A stretch of 5,287 nucleotides of DNA from Pseudomonadota bacterium (GCA_016195115.1 JACQAI010000429.1:1-5287), one strand, 5' to 3'. Counted from the stretch's first letter, positions 1-5,287 are shown. Notes: generated from the letters alone by a model not told the origin. A program made the numbers and translations.

Positions 1-38
1 CCTTTCCGAGCCTGCGCGACGCCACCGGCCTGCTGTGA
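1..38 (+). CDS. Possible 3' end of an upstream plus-strand gene (partial)
   Basis: Reading from base 3, the frame encodes FPSLRDATGLL and ends at a TGA at 36-38. The composition is that of a plausible protein tail, and the next supported gene on this strand does not begin until 344, so an upstream gene ending here fits the layout. Only eleven complete codons are visible, so no family can be assigned. A minus-strand frame starting near 55 is also open to the edge, so the call is tentative. Confidence 0.3.
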   Translation, partial: FPSLRDATGLL

Positions 39-92
39 CGCCCGGAGTTCTCATCGTCCTCTTCCGCCGGCCGCCGGCCCGGCAGCCCATTT

Positions 93-126
93 GGGGGGAT
101 GGGGGGATGGCAGGGGGATGGAGGGG
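93..126 (+). other. G-quadruplex-forming motif, left arm
   Basis: On the plus strand there are four G-runs of 6, 6, 5 and 4 bases at 93-98, 101-106, 113-117 and 123-126. They are separated by loops of 2, 6 and 5 bases (AT, ATGGCA, ATGGA). This satisfies the usual pattern of four runs of at least three G with loops of 1-7. Actual folding, and competition with the duplex or cruciform form of the inverted repeat, are inference. Confidence 0.65.
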
Positions 127-184
127 AGAAACCGCGGCACGCTCGAACAGGCGGCGGGCGTGAATGAATGCGCTTCGCGCACCA

Positions 185-216
185 CCCCTCCATCCCCTGC
201 CATCCCCCCATCCCCC
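185..216 (-). other. G-quadruplex-forming motif, right arm
   Basis: The plus strand has C-runs at 185-188, 194-197, 204-209 and 212-216, so the minus strand carries four G-runs with loops of 5, 6 and 2 bases. It is the mirror partner of the left-arm motif. The two potential quadruplexes therefore sit on opposite strands about 60 bases apart. If minus-strand DNA folds here, the plus-strand C-tracts could form an i-motif; that is inference only. Confidence 0.6.
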
Positions 217-264
217 AATAGGGCGCTGGGTCCGCGCCAGGCGCAGAAGGGAAATGCGAACTCA

Positions 265-294
265 TTGCGGTTCGGTTCAGCTTGATCCGATCAT
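265..294 (+). promoter_or_regulatory. Weak sigma-70-like promoter candidate for the decarboxylase gene
   Basis: TTGCGG at 265-270 and GATCAT at 289-294 are separated by 18 bases and match the -35 and -10 consensus at three and four of six positions. The position, about 50 bases ahead of the start codon, is reasonable. Both boxes are weak, so this is only the best candidate seen, not a confident promoter. Confidence 0.2.
283..293. promoter_or_regulatory. Short palindrome TGATC-C-GATCA, possible operator
   Basis: Five-base arms with a one-base centre form a perfect inverted repeat that overlaps the -10 box candidate of the decarboxylase promoter. Its size and location would suit a dimeric regulator. 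No regulator gene is present in the window, and a palindrome this short can occur by chance. Confidence 0.2.
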
Positions 295-329
295 GCCCTA
301 GGATGCCGTAACGGCTGCCCCTGTCGATC

Positions 330-335
330 GAAGGA
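330..335 (+). promoter_or_regulatory. Ribosome binding site of the decarboxylase gene
   Basis: GAAGGA lies eight bases before the ATG at 344. The internal ATG at 389, which would remove 15 residues and match the usual family start (MLTIAISDYD), has no comparable site in front of it. This decides the longer start. Confidence 0.65.
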
Positions 336-343
336 CCCCCGCG

Positions 344-1363
344 ATGACCGCCGAGACCCCCGCCGCCCTGAGCGCTGCCGGCCGCCTCATGCTGACGATC
401 GCGATCAGCGACTACGATCACGTGCGCGATTTCGCGAGCGGCCGCGTGCGCGCCGAGGGCATCGACACGACGTTCCTGACCCTGACGATCGAGGAGATCT
501 TCTTCCGCTTCGTCAAGTTCCGCGAATGGGCAGTCTCCGAGATGTCGATGGGCAAGTACGTCGCCTTGCGTTCGCAGGGCGACACCTCGCTGACCGCCAT
601 CCCGGTGTTTCCGTCGCGCGTGTTCCGCCACTCGTCGATCTACGTGCGGCGCGACGGCGCCGTGCGCGCGCCCGCCGATCTCAAGGGCCGCAAGATCGGC
701 GTGCCCGAATGGGCGCAGACCGCGGCGGTCTACAGCCGCGGCGCGCTGATCCATCAGTACGGGCTCAAGCTGCAGGACATCGACTGGTATCAGGCCGGGG
801 TCAACGAGCCCGGCCGCACCGAGAAGGTCAAACTGAACCTGCCCGCGGGCACGCGCTACACCGCGGTGCCCGGCAAATCGCTCGACGCCATGCTGCTCGC
901 CGGCGAGCTCGACGCGATCCTGACCGCGCATCCGCCCGCCAGCTTCGAGCGCGGCGATCCCAAGATCGTGCGCCTGTTCGAGGACTATCGCGCGGTCGAG
1001 GAGGCCTATTGGCGCGACACCGGCATCTTTCCGATCATGCATGTCGTGGCGATCCGCAGCGACGTGCTGGCGCCCCATCCATGGATCGCCGTGAACCTGT
1101 TCAACGCCTTCGAGGAAGCCAAGCGGCGCTCGGTCGCGCGCGCGCTCGAGGTCACCGCGACGCGTTTCCCGGTGCCCTGGATCTACGATCTCGCGGCCAA
1201 GGCGCAGGCGCAGTTCGGCGAGCTGTTTCCCTACGGCGTCGAACCCAACCGCCCGACCCTCGAGGCGTTCCTGCAATACGCCTTCGAGCAGGGCGTCTGC
1301 CATCGCCGGCTCGCGGTCGACGAGCTGTTCGCCGACGCGCTGGCCAGCCGGTTCAAGGTCTAG
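344..1363 (+). CDS. 4,5-dihydroxyphthalate decarboxylase family protein (Pht5-like)
   Basis: This 339-residue protein resembles the Pht5 family, whose characterised member removes a carboxyl group from 4,5-dihydroxyphthalate to give protocatechuate. The family has a periplasmic-binding-protein-like (type II) fold but acts in the cytoplasm. No signal peptide is visible here. Recognisable segments are the opening strand LTIAISDYD (17-25), FRHSSIYVRR (94-103), DLKGRKIGVPEWAQTAAVYSRG (112-133, interrupted only by family-typical variation), the PGKSLDAMLLAGELDAIL region (176-193), GIFPIMHVVAIR (227-238) and PYGVEPNRPTLEAFLQYA (296-313). The length is normal for the family, with about 15 extra N-terminal residues supported by the ribosome binding site. 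It is transcribed toward the transporter cluster. Many homologues are annotated by similarity alone, so the substrate may be another hydroxylated aromatic or carboxylic acid, and a non-enzymatic ligand-binding role cannot be excluded. The family call is firm; the reaction is not. Confidence 0.8.
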   Translation: MTAETPAALSAAGRLMLTIAISDYDHVRDFASGRVRAEGIDTTFLTLTIEEIFFRFVKFREWAVSEMSMGKYVALRSQGDTSLTAIPVFPSRVFRHSSIYVRRDGAVRAPADLKGRKIGVPEWAQTAAVYSRGALIHQYGLKLQDIDWYQAGVNEPGRTEKVKLNLPAGTRYTAVPGKSLDAMLLAGELDAILTAHPPASFERGDPKIVRLFEDYRAVEEAYWRDTGIFPIMHVVAIRSDVLAPHPWIAVNLFNAFEEAKRRSVARALEVTATRFPVPWIYDLAAKAQAQFGELFPYGVEPNRPTLEAFLQYAFEQGVCHRRLAVDELFADALASRFKV

Positions 1364-1364
1364 C

Positions 1365-1386
1365 GGCCTGCCGCCGCCGGCGGGCT
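1365..1386 (+). terminator. Possible hairpin between convergent genes
   Basis: GCCTGCC at 1366-1372 can pair with GGCGGGC at 1379-1385 around a six-base loop, with one G-U pair, and a further G-U pair closes the base. It fills the 21-base gap between two facing stop codons and overlaps the stop of the binding-protein gene. There is no T-run on either strand, so it is not a classical intrinsic terminator. The stem is weaker as minus-strand RNA, where the G-U pairs become A-C mismatches. Confidence 0.3.
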
Positions 1387-2602
1387 ACTTCTTGACCAGC
1401 GGGCAGGTGCTGTCGGCGAGCGGGCGGAACGCCTGGTCGGCCGGGATCGTCCGCGTGATCGTGTAGAGGTCCCACGGGTTCTTGGATTCCTCGGGCGTCT
1501 TCACCTTGACGAGATACATGTCGTGGATGAAGCGGCCGTTGGGCAGCACCTTGCCGTTGCGCGCGAACGCGTCGTCGATCGTCATGCTGCGCAGCTGGGC
1601 CATGACCTTGAGGCCGTCGTCGGTGTTGGCCGCGTCCATCGCCTTCAGGACGTTGAGCGTCGCCGAGTACACCCCGGCATGCACCGACGAGGGCTGGCGG
1701 CCGATCTTGTCGTACATCTTCTTGGCGAAGCCGCGGGTGCGGTCGTCGAAATCCCAGTAGAACCCCTCGATGAACTGCATGCCCTGGGCGAGCGGCAGGC
1801 CGAGCGCGTAGATCTCGTGCGCGAAGGTGATCGGGAACACCATCTTCTGGCCGCGCCGGAAGATGCCGAACTCGGCGCCCTGCTTGATCGCGTTGACGGT
1901 GTCGTTGCCGCCGGCGCCGAGCATGATCATCTTGGCGTTCGACGCGCGGGCCTGCAGCAGGAACGACGAAAAATCGGTCAGGCCGAGCGGGTGGCGCGCG
2001 CTGCCGACGACCTTGCCGCCGGCCGCCTTCACCGTCTCCTCCATCGTCGCCTGCATGGCGTGGCCGAAGGCGAAATCGGCGACCAGCATGTACCAGGTGT
2101 CGTAGCCCTCGCCGACCAGCACCCGGCCGAGCACGTTGGCCTGCGAATAGGTGTCGTAGACCCAGTGCAGGCCGGTCGGCGAGCACACGTCCTGGGTCAG
2201 CCGCTCGACCGCCGCCGACGAGTAGACCACCAGCTTGCCGGCCTTCCTGGCGATCTCCTGGACCGCCAGCGCGATCCCGGAGTTGGGCACGTCGACGATC
2301 AGATCGACGCCGTCGCGCTCGTACCACTGGCGCGCCAGGCTGGTGCCGATGTCGGCCTTGTGCTGATGGTCGGCGAAGATCACCTCGATCTTCTTGCCGC
2401 GCACCCGGCCACCGAGCTCCTCGACGGCGATGCGCGCCGCGTCGACCGAGCCCTGGCCGGCGAGATCGGAGAAGACCCCCGTCATGTCGGTCAAGACGCC
2501 GATCTTGATCATATCGTCGGAGAACTGCGCCGCTGCCGGCCCGGCGGCCGACACCAGCCCGACTGCCGCCAGCGCGGCGCCGAACGCGATCATGCTTCTC
2601 AC
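1385..2602 (-). CDS. ABC transporter periplasmic solute-binding protein, LivK/Peripla_BP_6 type
   Basis: This 405-residue exported receptor delivers a solute to the LivH-LivM permease encoded just upstream. Residues 1-25 form a Sec signal peptide: R2, a hydrophobic core from M4 to S18, and AAA before Q26 as the likely cleavage site. The mature protein opens with the family hallmark IKIGVLTDMTGVFSDLAGQG (32-51). It continues with a two-lobed type I binding fold: DLIVDVPNSG (100-109), LHWVYDTYSQA (145-155), WYMLVADFAFGH (170-181) and NAKMIMLGAGGNDTVNAIKQ (222-241). The only cysteines, C140 and C400, are both in the mature part and could form a disulfide (inference). The start is GTG at 2602, because a strong GAGGGGGAG lies six bases before it and too far from the ATG at 2593. 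Members of this group bind branched-chain amino acids, amides, or aromatic and other organic acids. The neighbouring hydratase and decarboxylase favour an aromatic-type or organic acid here, but the ligand cannot be read from sequence. Confidence 0.92.
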   Translation of the reverse strand: MRSMIAFGAALAAVGLVSAAGPAAAQFSDDMIKIGVLTDMTGVFSDLAGQGSVDAARIAVEELGGRVRGKKIEVIFADHQHKADIGTSLARQWYERDGVDLIVDVPNSGIALAVQEIARKAGKLVVYSSAAVERLTQDVCSPTGLHWVYDTYSQANVLGRVLVGEGYDTWYMLVADFAFGHAMQATMEETVKAAGGKVVGSARHPLGLTDFSSFLLQARASNAKMIMLGAGGNDTVNAIKQGAEFGIFRRGQKMVFPITFAHEIYALGLPLAQGMQFIEGFYWDFDDRTRGFAKKMYDKIGRQPSSVHAGVYSATLNVLKAMDAANTDDGLKVMAQLRSMTIDDAFARNGKVLPNGRFIHDMYLVKVKTPEESKNPWDLYTITRTIPADQAFRPLADSTCPLVKK

Positions 2603-2608
2603 GGTTGT

Positions 2609-2617
2609 CTCCCCCTC
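2609..2617 (-). promoter_or_regulatory. Strong ribosome binding site deciding the GTG start of the binding-protein gene
   Basis: On the minus strand GAGGGGGAG ends six bases before the GTG at 2602 and fifteen before the in-frame ATG at 2593, so GTG is preferred. It lies inside the 22-base gap after the permease stop. A strong site here would let the receptor be made in excess over the permease, as is usual for these transporters. Confidence 0.65.
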
Positions 2618-2624
2618 GTGGTCG

Positions 2625-4454
2625 TTACAGCTTGATGCGGAACCGATGCGCCCATTCGCCGACCAACCCGCGCCGGAACGTCATCACGCACAGCACGTAG
2701 ATGCCGCCCATGATGATGGTGATCCAGGCGCCGGCCGCCGCCAAGTAGTTGTCGAGCCCGGCGAGAAATATCGCCCCCACCACCGGGCCGAACTGCGTGC
2801 CGATGCCGCCGAGCAGGGCCATCAGCACGACCTCGCCCGAGTTGGCCCAGAAGACGTCGGTCAGGGTCGCGATCTGGAACACCAGCGCCTTGGTCGCACC
2901 GGCCAGCCCGGCCAGCGCCGCCGACAGGGTGAAGACCATCACCTTGTAGCGCGCGACGTCGTAGCCGAGCGAGCGCGCGCGCGTCTCGTTCTCGCGGATC
3001 GCCTTGAGGACCTGGCCGAACGGCGAATGGACGATGCGGTGGATCGCGAACAGGCCGCCGAGCACGATCGCGAGCACCAGATAGTACATCGTCACGTGGT
3101 CGGTGAGGTCGAGCACGCCGAACAGCCGGCCGCGCGGGATCGACTGCATGCCGTCCTCGCCGCCGGTGAACGGCGCCTGCAGGCAGAAGAAATAGACCAG
3201 CTGCGCAAACGCCAAGGTCGTCATCGCGAAATAGATCCCGGAACGGCGGATCGACAGGCTGCCGAACAGCGCGCCCAGCGCGGTTGCGACCAACGTGCCG
3301 AAGATCAAGGCGACCTCGGTCGTGGCGCCCAGGGTTTTGGCCGCGTAGCCCGCGGCGTAGGCGCCCGAGCCGTAATAGGCGGCGTGGCCGAACGACAGCA
3401 GCCCGGCATAGCCGATCAGCAGATTGAAGGCGCAGGCATAGAGCGCGTAGCACAGCGCCTTCATGAGGAAGATCGGATAGCCGAACAGCGGTGCCGCCAG
3501 GCCGATCGCGAGCAGCACCAGGGCGGCGATCTTGGTGCCGTCGCGCTTGGGCGGCGCCTGCGCGAAGGTGCCGCCCGCCGGCTCCTCGCTCGGTCGCTGC
3601 AGCAGCAGCACCAGCGCCATCATGACGAACACGACGGTGGCCGAGGCCTCGGGCCAGAACACCTTGCAGAACGCCTCGGCGAGGCCGAGCCCGATGCCGG
3701 TGACGATCGCGCCCATGATCGAGCCCAGGCCGCCGATCACCACGACGGCGAACACGATGACGATCAGGTCGGCGCCCATGCGCGGGCTGACCTGGTAGAC
3801 CGGTGCAGCGAGCACGCCGGCCAGGCCGGCCAGCGCCACGCCGGCGCCGTAGGTCAAGGTCATCAACAGCGGCACGTTGATGCCGAACGCCTGGACCAGC
3901 GCCGGATTCTCGGTCGCGGCGCGCAGATAGCTGCCCATCTTGGTGCGCTCGATCGCGTACCAGGTGCCGAAGCACACGACCAGCGACGCGCCGATCGCGT
4001 AGGCGCGATAGATCGGCATGTAGAGGAAGTCGAGGTCGATGCCGCCGGCCAGCGACGCCGGCACCGGATAGGCGCGCCCGGCGACGCCGAAGACGTGGCG
4101 CAGGATGCCCTCGACGATCAGCGCGAAGCCGAAGGTCAGCAGCAGCCCGTAGAGATGGTCGAGACCGTAGAGCCGCGACAGCAGGAAGCGCTCGAGCGGC
4201 ATGCCGATCAGCGCCACGACCAGCGGCGCCAGCACCAGCGCGAACCAGAAATTGACGCCGAGCGCGGTCAGCAGCAGATAGGCGACGAACGCGCCCAAGG
4301 TGTACTGGGCGCCATGCGCGAAATTGACCACGCGCAGCATGCCGAAGATCACCGCCAGCCCGAGGCTCAGCAGCGCGTAGAAGCAGCCGTTGATCAGCCC
4401 GAGCAGGAGCTGGCCGAACATCAGCTCGAGCGGGATGCCGAACAGCGCGATCAT
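2625..4454 (-). CDS. Fused LivH-LivM branched-chain amino acid-type ABC transporter permease
   Basis: This 609-residue inner-membrane protein joins two permeases that are usually separate. Residues 1 to about 287 are LivH-like: hydrophobic segments, the NFAHGAQYTLGAF signature (44-56), the cytoplasmic loop ATENPALVQAFGI (180-192) that would contact an ATPase, and VIGGLGSIMGAIVTG (239-253). A hydrophilic linker of about 20 residues (287-307, rich in P, E and K) follows. Residues from about 308 are LivM-like: NLLIGYAGLLSFGHAAYYG (344-362), GIYFAMTTLAFAQL (406-419), TGGEDGMQSIP (430-440), the ATPase-contact loop AIRENETRARSLGYDV (485-500) and GTQFGPVVGA (552-561). Both halves look complete, so one chain could supply the whole transmembrane pore. 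The ATG at 4454 has GAAAGG nine bases upstream. LivG/LivF ATPases are absent from the window and must be supplied from elsewhere. Fused LivHM permeases are known in proteobacteria, so the fusion is uncommon rather than new. Confidence 0.94.
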   Translation of the reverse strand: MIALFGIPLELMFGQLLLGLINGCFYALLSLGLAVIFGMLRVVNFAHGAQYTLGAFVAYLLLTALGVNFWFALVLAPLVVALIGMPLERFLLSRLYGLDHLYGLLLTFGFALIVEGILRHVFGVAGRAYPVPASLAGGIDLDFLYMPIYRAYAIGASLVVCFGTWYAIERTKMGSYLRAATENPALVQAFGINVPLLMTLTYGAGVALAGLAGVLAAPVYQVSPRMGADLIVIVFAVVVIGGLGSIMGAIVTGIGLGLAEAFCKVFWPEASATVVFVMMALVLLLQRPSEEPAGGTFAQAPPKRDGTKIAALVLLAIGLAAPLFGYPIFLMKALCYALYACAFNLLIGYAGLLSFGHAAYYGSGAYAAGYAAKTLGATTEVALIFGTLVATALGALFGSLSIRRSGIYFAMTTLAFAQLVYFFCLQAPFTGGEDGMQSIPRGRLFGVLDLTDHVTMYYLVLAIVLGGLFAIHRIVHSPFGQVLKAIRENETRARSLGYDVARYKVMVFTLSAALAGLAGATKALVFQIATLTDVFWANSGEVVLMALLGGIGTQFGPVVGAIFLAGLDNYLAAAGAWITIIMGGIYVLCVMTFRRGLVGEWAHRFRIKL

Positions 4455-4511
4455 CGCCCGGCACCTTTCGGTGCGCCGTGGGCAGCGTGGGGGAAGCGCA
4501 CCCGCCGGGCC
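4455..4511 (-). promoter_or_regulatory. Structured intercistronic leader of the permease gene with alternative hairpins
   Basis: The 57 bases between the hydratase stop and the permease ATG can fold in two competing ways as minus-strand RNA. Fold one is GCACC-GAAA-GGTGC (4474-4461), a five-pair stem with a GNRA tetraloop that places the GAAAGG ribosome binding site (4469-4464) in its loop and 3' arm. Fold two pairs GGTGCGC (4502-4496) with GCGCACC (4476-4470), and GCCCGGC (4510-4504) with GCCGGGC (4462-4456). This leaves GAAAGGT in an internal loop but ties up the bases just before the ATG. The hydratase stop codon lies immediately upstream of the outer stem, so a terminating ribosome would disrupt fold two. 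Pairings are read directly; regulation is inference, and GC-rich sequence makes chance stems common. Confidence 0.4.
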
Positions 4512-5287
4512 TCAGCCGACGACCTCGAAGCGAACCTCGCCGAGCGCGCCGAACGAAGCGACCACGTGGGCCGGGCCGGTGATGAAGTGGAGGCCCGTGC
4601 AGGTGCCGGCGGCGACGATCTCGTCACGCTTCAGCGCCTGGCCGCGGCGTGACAGGTCGGAGGCCAGCCAGGCCAGGCTGTCGAGCGGGTGGCCGAGCAC
4701 GAGCGCGCCGGTGCCGCGGCCGCGCTCGGCGCCATCGATCGACAGCACGACCTCGTGGGTCGCCAGGTCGAGCCGGCGGTAGTCTGTCGTGCCCGGTGCC
4801 ACGACGAGCCCGCCGTGGAACGCATTGTCGGCGACGATCGCCGCGACGCCGACCGCCTTCCAGTCGGCGAAGCGGGTGTCGCAGATCTCGACCACGGGCA
4901 GCACCTCCGCCACCGCGGCGGCGACGTCGTCGCGCGTGTACGGCGCCGCGCGCGCCGGCTGGTCGGGTGCCATTCGGAAGCCAAACTCGGCCTCGACGCC
5001 GTACACGAAAAAGTCCGCGCGCCGGACGGTCGCCGGCGACCGATGGACGCGCTCGGCGAAGATCCGCCCGGCGAACGGCTCGGTCGTCTTCATCAGCGCC
5101 TGCGACGCCTTGGACGCACAGCCGACCTTGTAGCCGAGCGTAGCACCACCGTGCCGTGCGACGGTGTCCTGGATCGCGTAGCCCTCGTCGAGCGTGCGCG
5201 GCGCGCCGGCGGCGGGCAGGCCTGCCAGGGCCTGATGGCGGCGCTGCGCCCCGATCAGCGCATCGGCCGCCAGCGCGATCGATTGCG
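4512..5287 (-). CDS. 2-keto-4-pentenoate hydratase family protein (MhpD-like), N-terminus beyond window
   Basis: The frame stays open from the TGA at 4512-4514 to the window edge, giving 257 visible residues. The family is about 260 long, so only a few N-terminal residues are missing. The ATG at 5093 is internal: the codons before it encode TLDEGYAIQDTVARHGGATLGYKVGCASKASQ (31-62 of the visible part), which is conserved in the family. Further signatures are EPFAGRIF (69-76), VEAEFGFRM (97-105), VVEICDTRFADWK (131-143) and VADNAFHGGLVV (151-162). E98, E100 and E133 match in type and spacing the three acidic metal ligands of E. coli MhpD, so the protein is probably catalytically competent. The family adds water to 2-hydroxy-2,4-dienoates from aromatic meta-cleavage. 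Close relatives include HpaH-type hydratases and 4-oxalocrotonate decarboxylase, which sequence alone does not separate here. It is the first visible gene of the minus-strand cluster, 57 bases ahead of the permease. Confidence 0.88.
   Translation of the reverse strand, partial: QSIALAADALIGAQRRHQALAGLPAAGAPRTLDEGYAIQDTVARHGGATLGYKVGCASKASQALMKTTEPFAGRIFAERVHRSPATVRRADFFVYGVEAEFGFRMAPDQPARAAPYTRDDVAAAVAEVLPVVEICDTRFADWKAVGVAAIVADNAFHGGLVVAPGTTDYRRLDLATHEVVLSIDGAERGRGTGALVLGHPLDSLAWLASDLSRRGQALKRDEIVAAGTCTGLHFITGPAHVVASFGALGEVRFEVVG

Larger units (their letters stand above)
85..224. repeat. Long imperfect inverted repeat with G-run arms, about 40-base arms
   Basis: The left arm (85-126) and right arm (185-224) are near-perfect reverse complements. 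ATGGAGGGG at 118-126 pairs with 185-193. G113-117 pairs with C194-197. The block 99-112, which includes GGGGGG and ATGGCA, pairs with 198-211. G93-98 pairs with C212-216. GCCC at 85-88 pairs with GGGC at 221-224. Differences are mainly single-base bulges in the G-runs plus a small irregularity near 89-92/217-220. The central 58 bases (127-184) carry a smaller hairpin, TGCGC-TTC-GCGCA at 169-181. No target-site duplication is evident and there is no transposase. It could be a MITE-like or REP-like element, or a transcript hairpin between the preceding gene and the decarboxylase. The pairing is read directly; the role is unknown. Confidence 0.8.
39..343. other. Non-coding region upstream of the decarboxylase gene
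   Basis: No convincing gene lies in these 305 bases. The one open frame across it (91-285) starts at TTG without a ribosome binding site and simply reads through the repeat arms, giving low-complexity protein. The stretch holds a small GC hairpin just after the possible upstream stop (stem 66-70 with 74-78, loop CCG, no T-run). It also holds a long G-rich/C-rich inverted repeat (85-224), a short palindrome (283-293), a weak promoter candidate and the ribosome binding site of the decarboxylase. Bases 225-264 contain nothing clear beyond a short GCGCC-A-GGCGC palindrome at 234-244. Confidence 0.7.

Noticed and set aside
1..55. A minus-strand frame starting at the ATG near 55 and open to the left edge
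   Set aside because: The only purine-rich stretch upstream sits about three to four bases from the ATG, which is too close, and the 18 visible residues are arginine-rich and unremarkable. The plus-strand tail ending at 38 is slightly more protein-like.
85..224. CRISPR array
   Set aside because: The G-run units are short and spaced irregularly, the two long arms are inverted rather than direct repeats, and there are no unique spacers of constant length.
85..224. Classical intrinsic terminator for an upstream gene
   Set aside because: The arms are far longer than usual, the loop is 58 bases, and no T-run follows the right arm. A termination role remains possible but is not supported by the standard pattern.
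91..285. A 64-codon plus-strand frame through the inverted repeat
   Set aside because: It starts at TTG inside the G-rich arm without a ribosome binding site, and the sequence is dictated by the repeat units.
526..1395. A 289-codon plus-strand frame overlapping the decarboxylase
   Set aside because: It is arginine- and alanine-rich with no domain, in another frame of a gene that has clear family motifs and a ribosome binding site.
1523..2635. A 370-codon plus-strand frame opposite the binding-protein gene
   Set aside because: The composition is biased toward D, H, V and L repeats without a recognisable fold. The minus strand encodes a signal peptide and full binding-protein motifs.
2394..4652. 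A 752-codon plus-strand open frame opposite the permease gene
   Set aside because: The predicted protein is a low-complexity mix of R, A, D, H, Q and E with no recognisable domain. It lies antisense to a permease with clear family motifs and membrane segments. In high-GC genomes such frames arise from third-position bias.
4512..5093. Hydratase starting at the ATG at 5093
   Set aside because: The frame continues without a stop to 5287, and the upstream codons encode conserved family sequence, so this methionine is internal.

Overview
The window is a GC-rich, gene-dense bacterial segment. Its strong G/C third-position bias opens long false frames opposite every real gene. A LivH-LivM fusion permease, a Pht5-type decarboxylase and an MhpD-type hydratase together suggest a soil or rhizosphere proteobacterium, most likely an alphaproteobacterium. 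That assignment is inference; no rRNA or marker gene is present.

Layout, left to right. Positions 1-38 may be the last codons of a plus-strand gene that begins outside the window. Positions 39-343 are non-coding and hold the most unusual sequence here: a long imperfect inverted repeat (about 85-126 paired with 185-224). Its arms are runs of four to six G (or C) separated by AT-containing spacers, so each arm also fits a G-quadruplex pattern. A decarboxylase of the 4,5-dihydroxyphthalate decarboxylase family follows on the plus strand (344-1363). It converges, with only 21 bases between stops, on a minus-strand cluster. In transcription order the cluster is an MhpD-family hydratase (5287-4512, N-terminus cut by the window edge), a fused LivH-LivM branched-chain-amino-acid-type ABC permease (4454-2625), and its periplasmic solute-binding protein (2602-1385).

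The three minus-strand genes have gaps of 57 and 22 bases and look like one operon. The binding protein would capture a small carboxylate or amino-acid-like solute and the permease would move it inward. The hydratase acts on 2-hydroxy-dienoate-type products of aromatic meta-cleavage, and the convergent decarboxylase belongs to a family acting on dihydroxyphthalate-like acids. The simplest joint reading is uptake plus catabolism of an aromatic or related organic acid. The substrate cannot be read from sequence. The ATPase subunits (LivG and LivF) that the transporter needs are not in the window and may lie upstream, beyond 5287.

The 57-base hydratase-permease spacer can fold in two mutually exclusive ways around the permease ribosome binding site, a possible translational-coupling device. 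The genes themselves are ordinary members of known families. The non-coding structures are the parts worth a second look.
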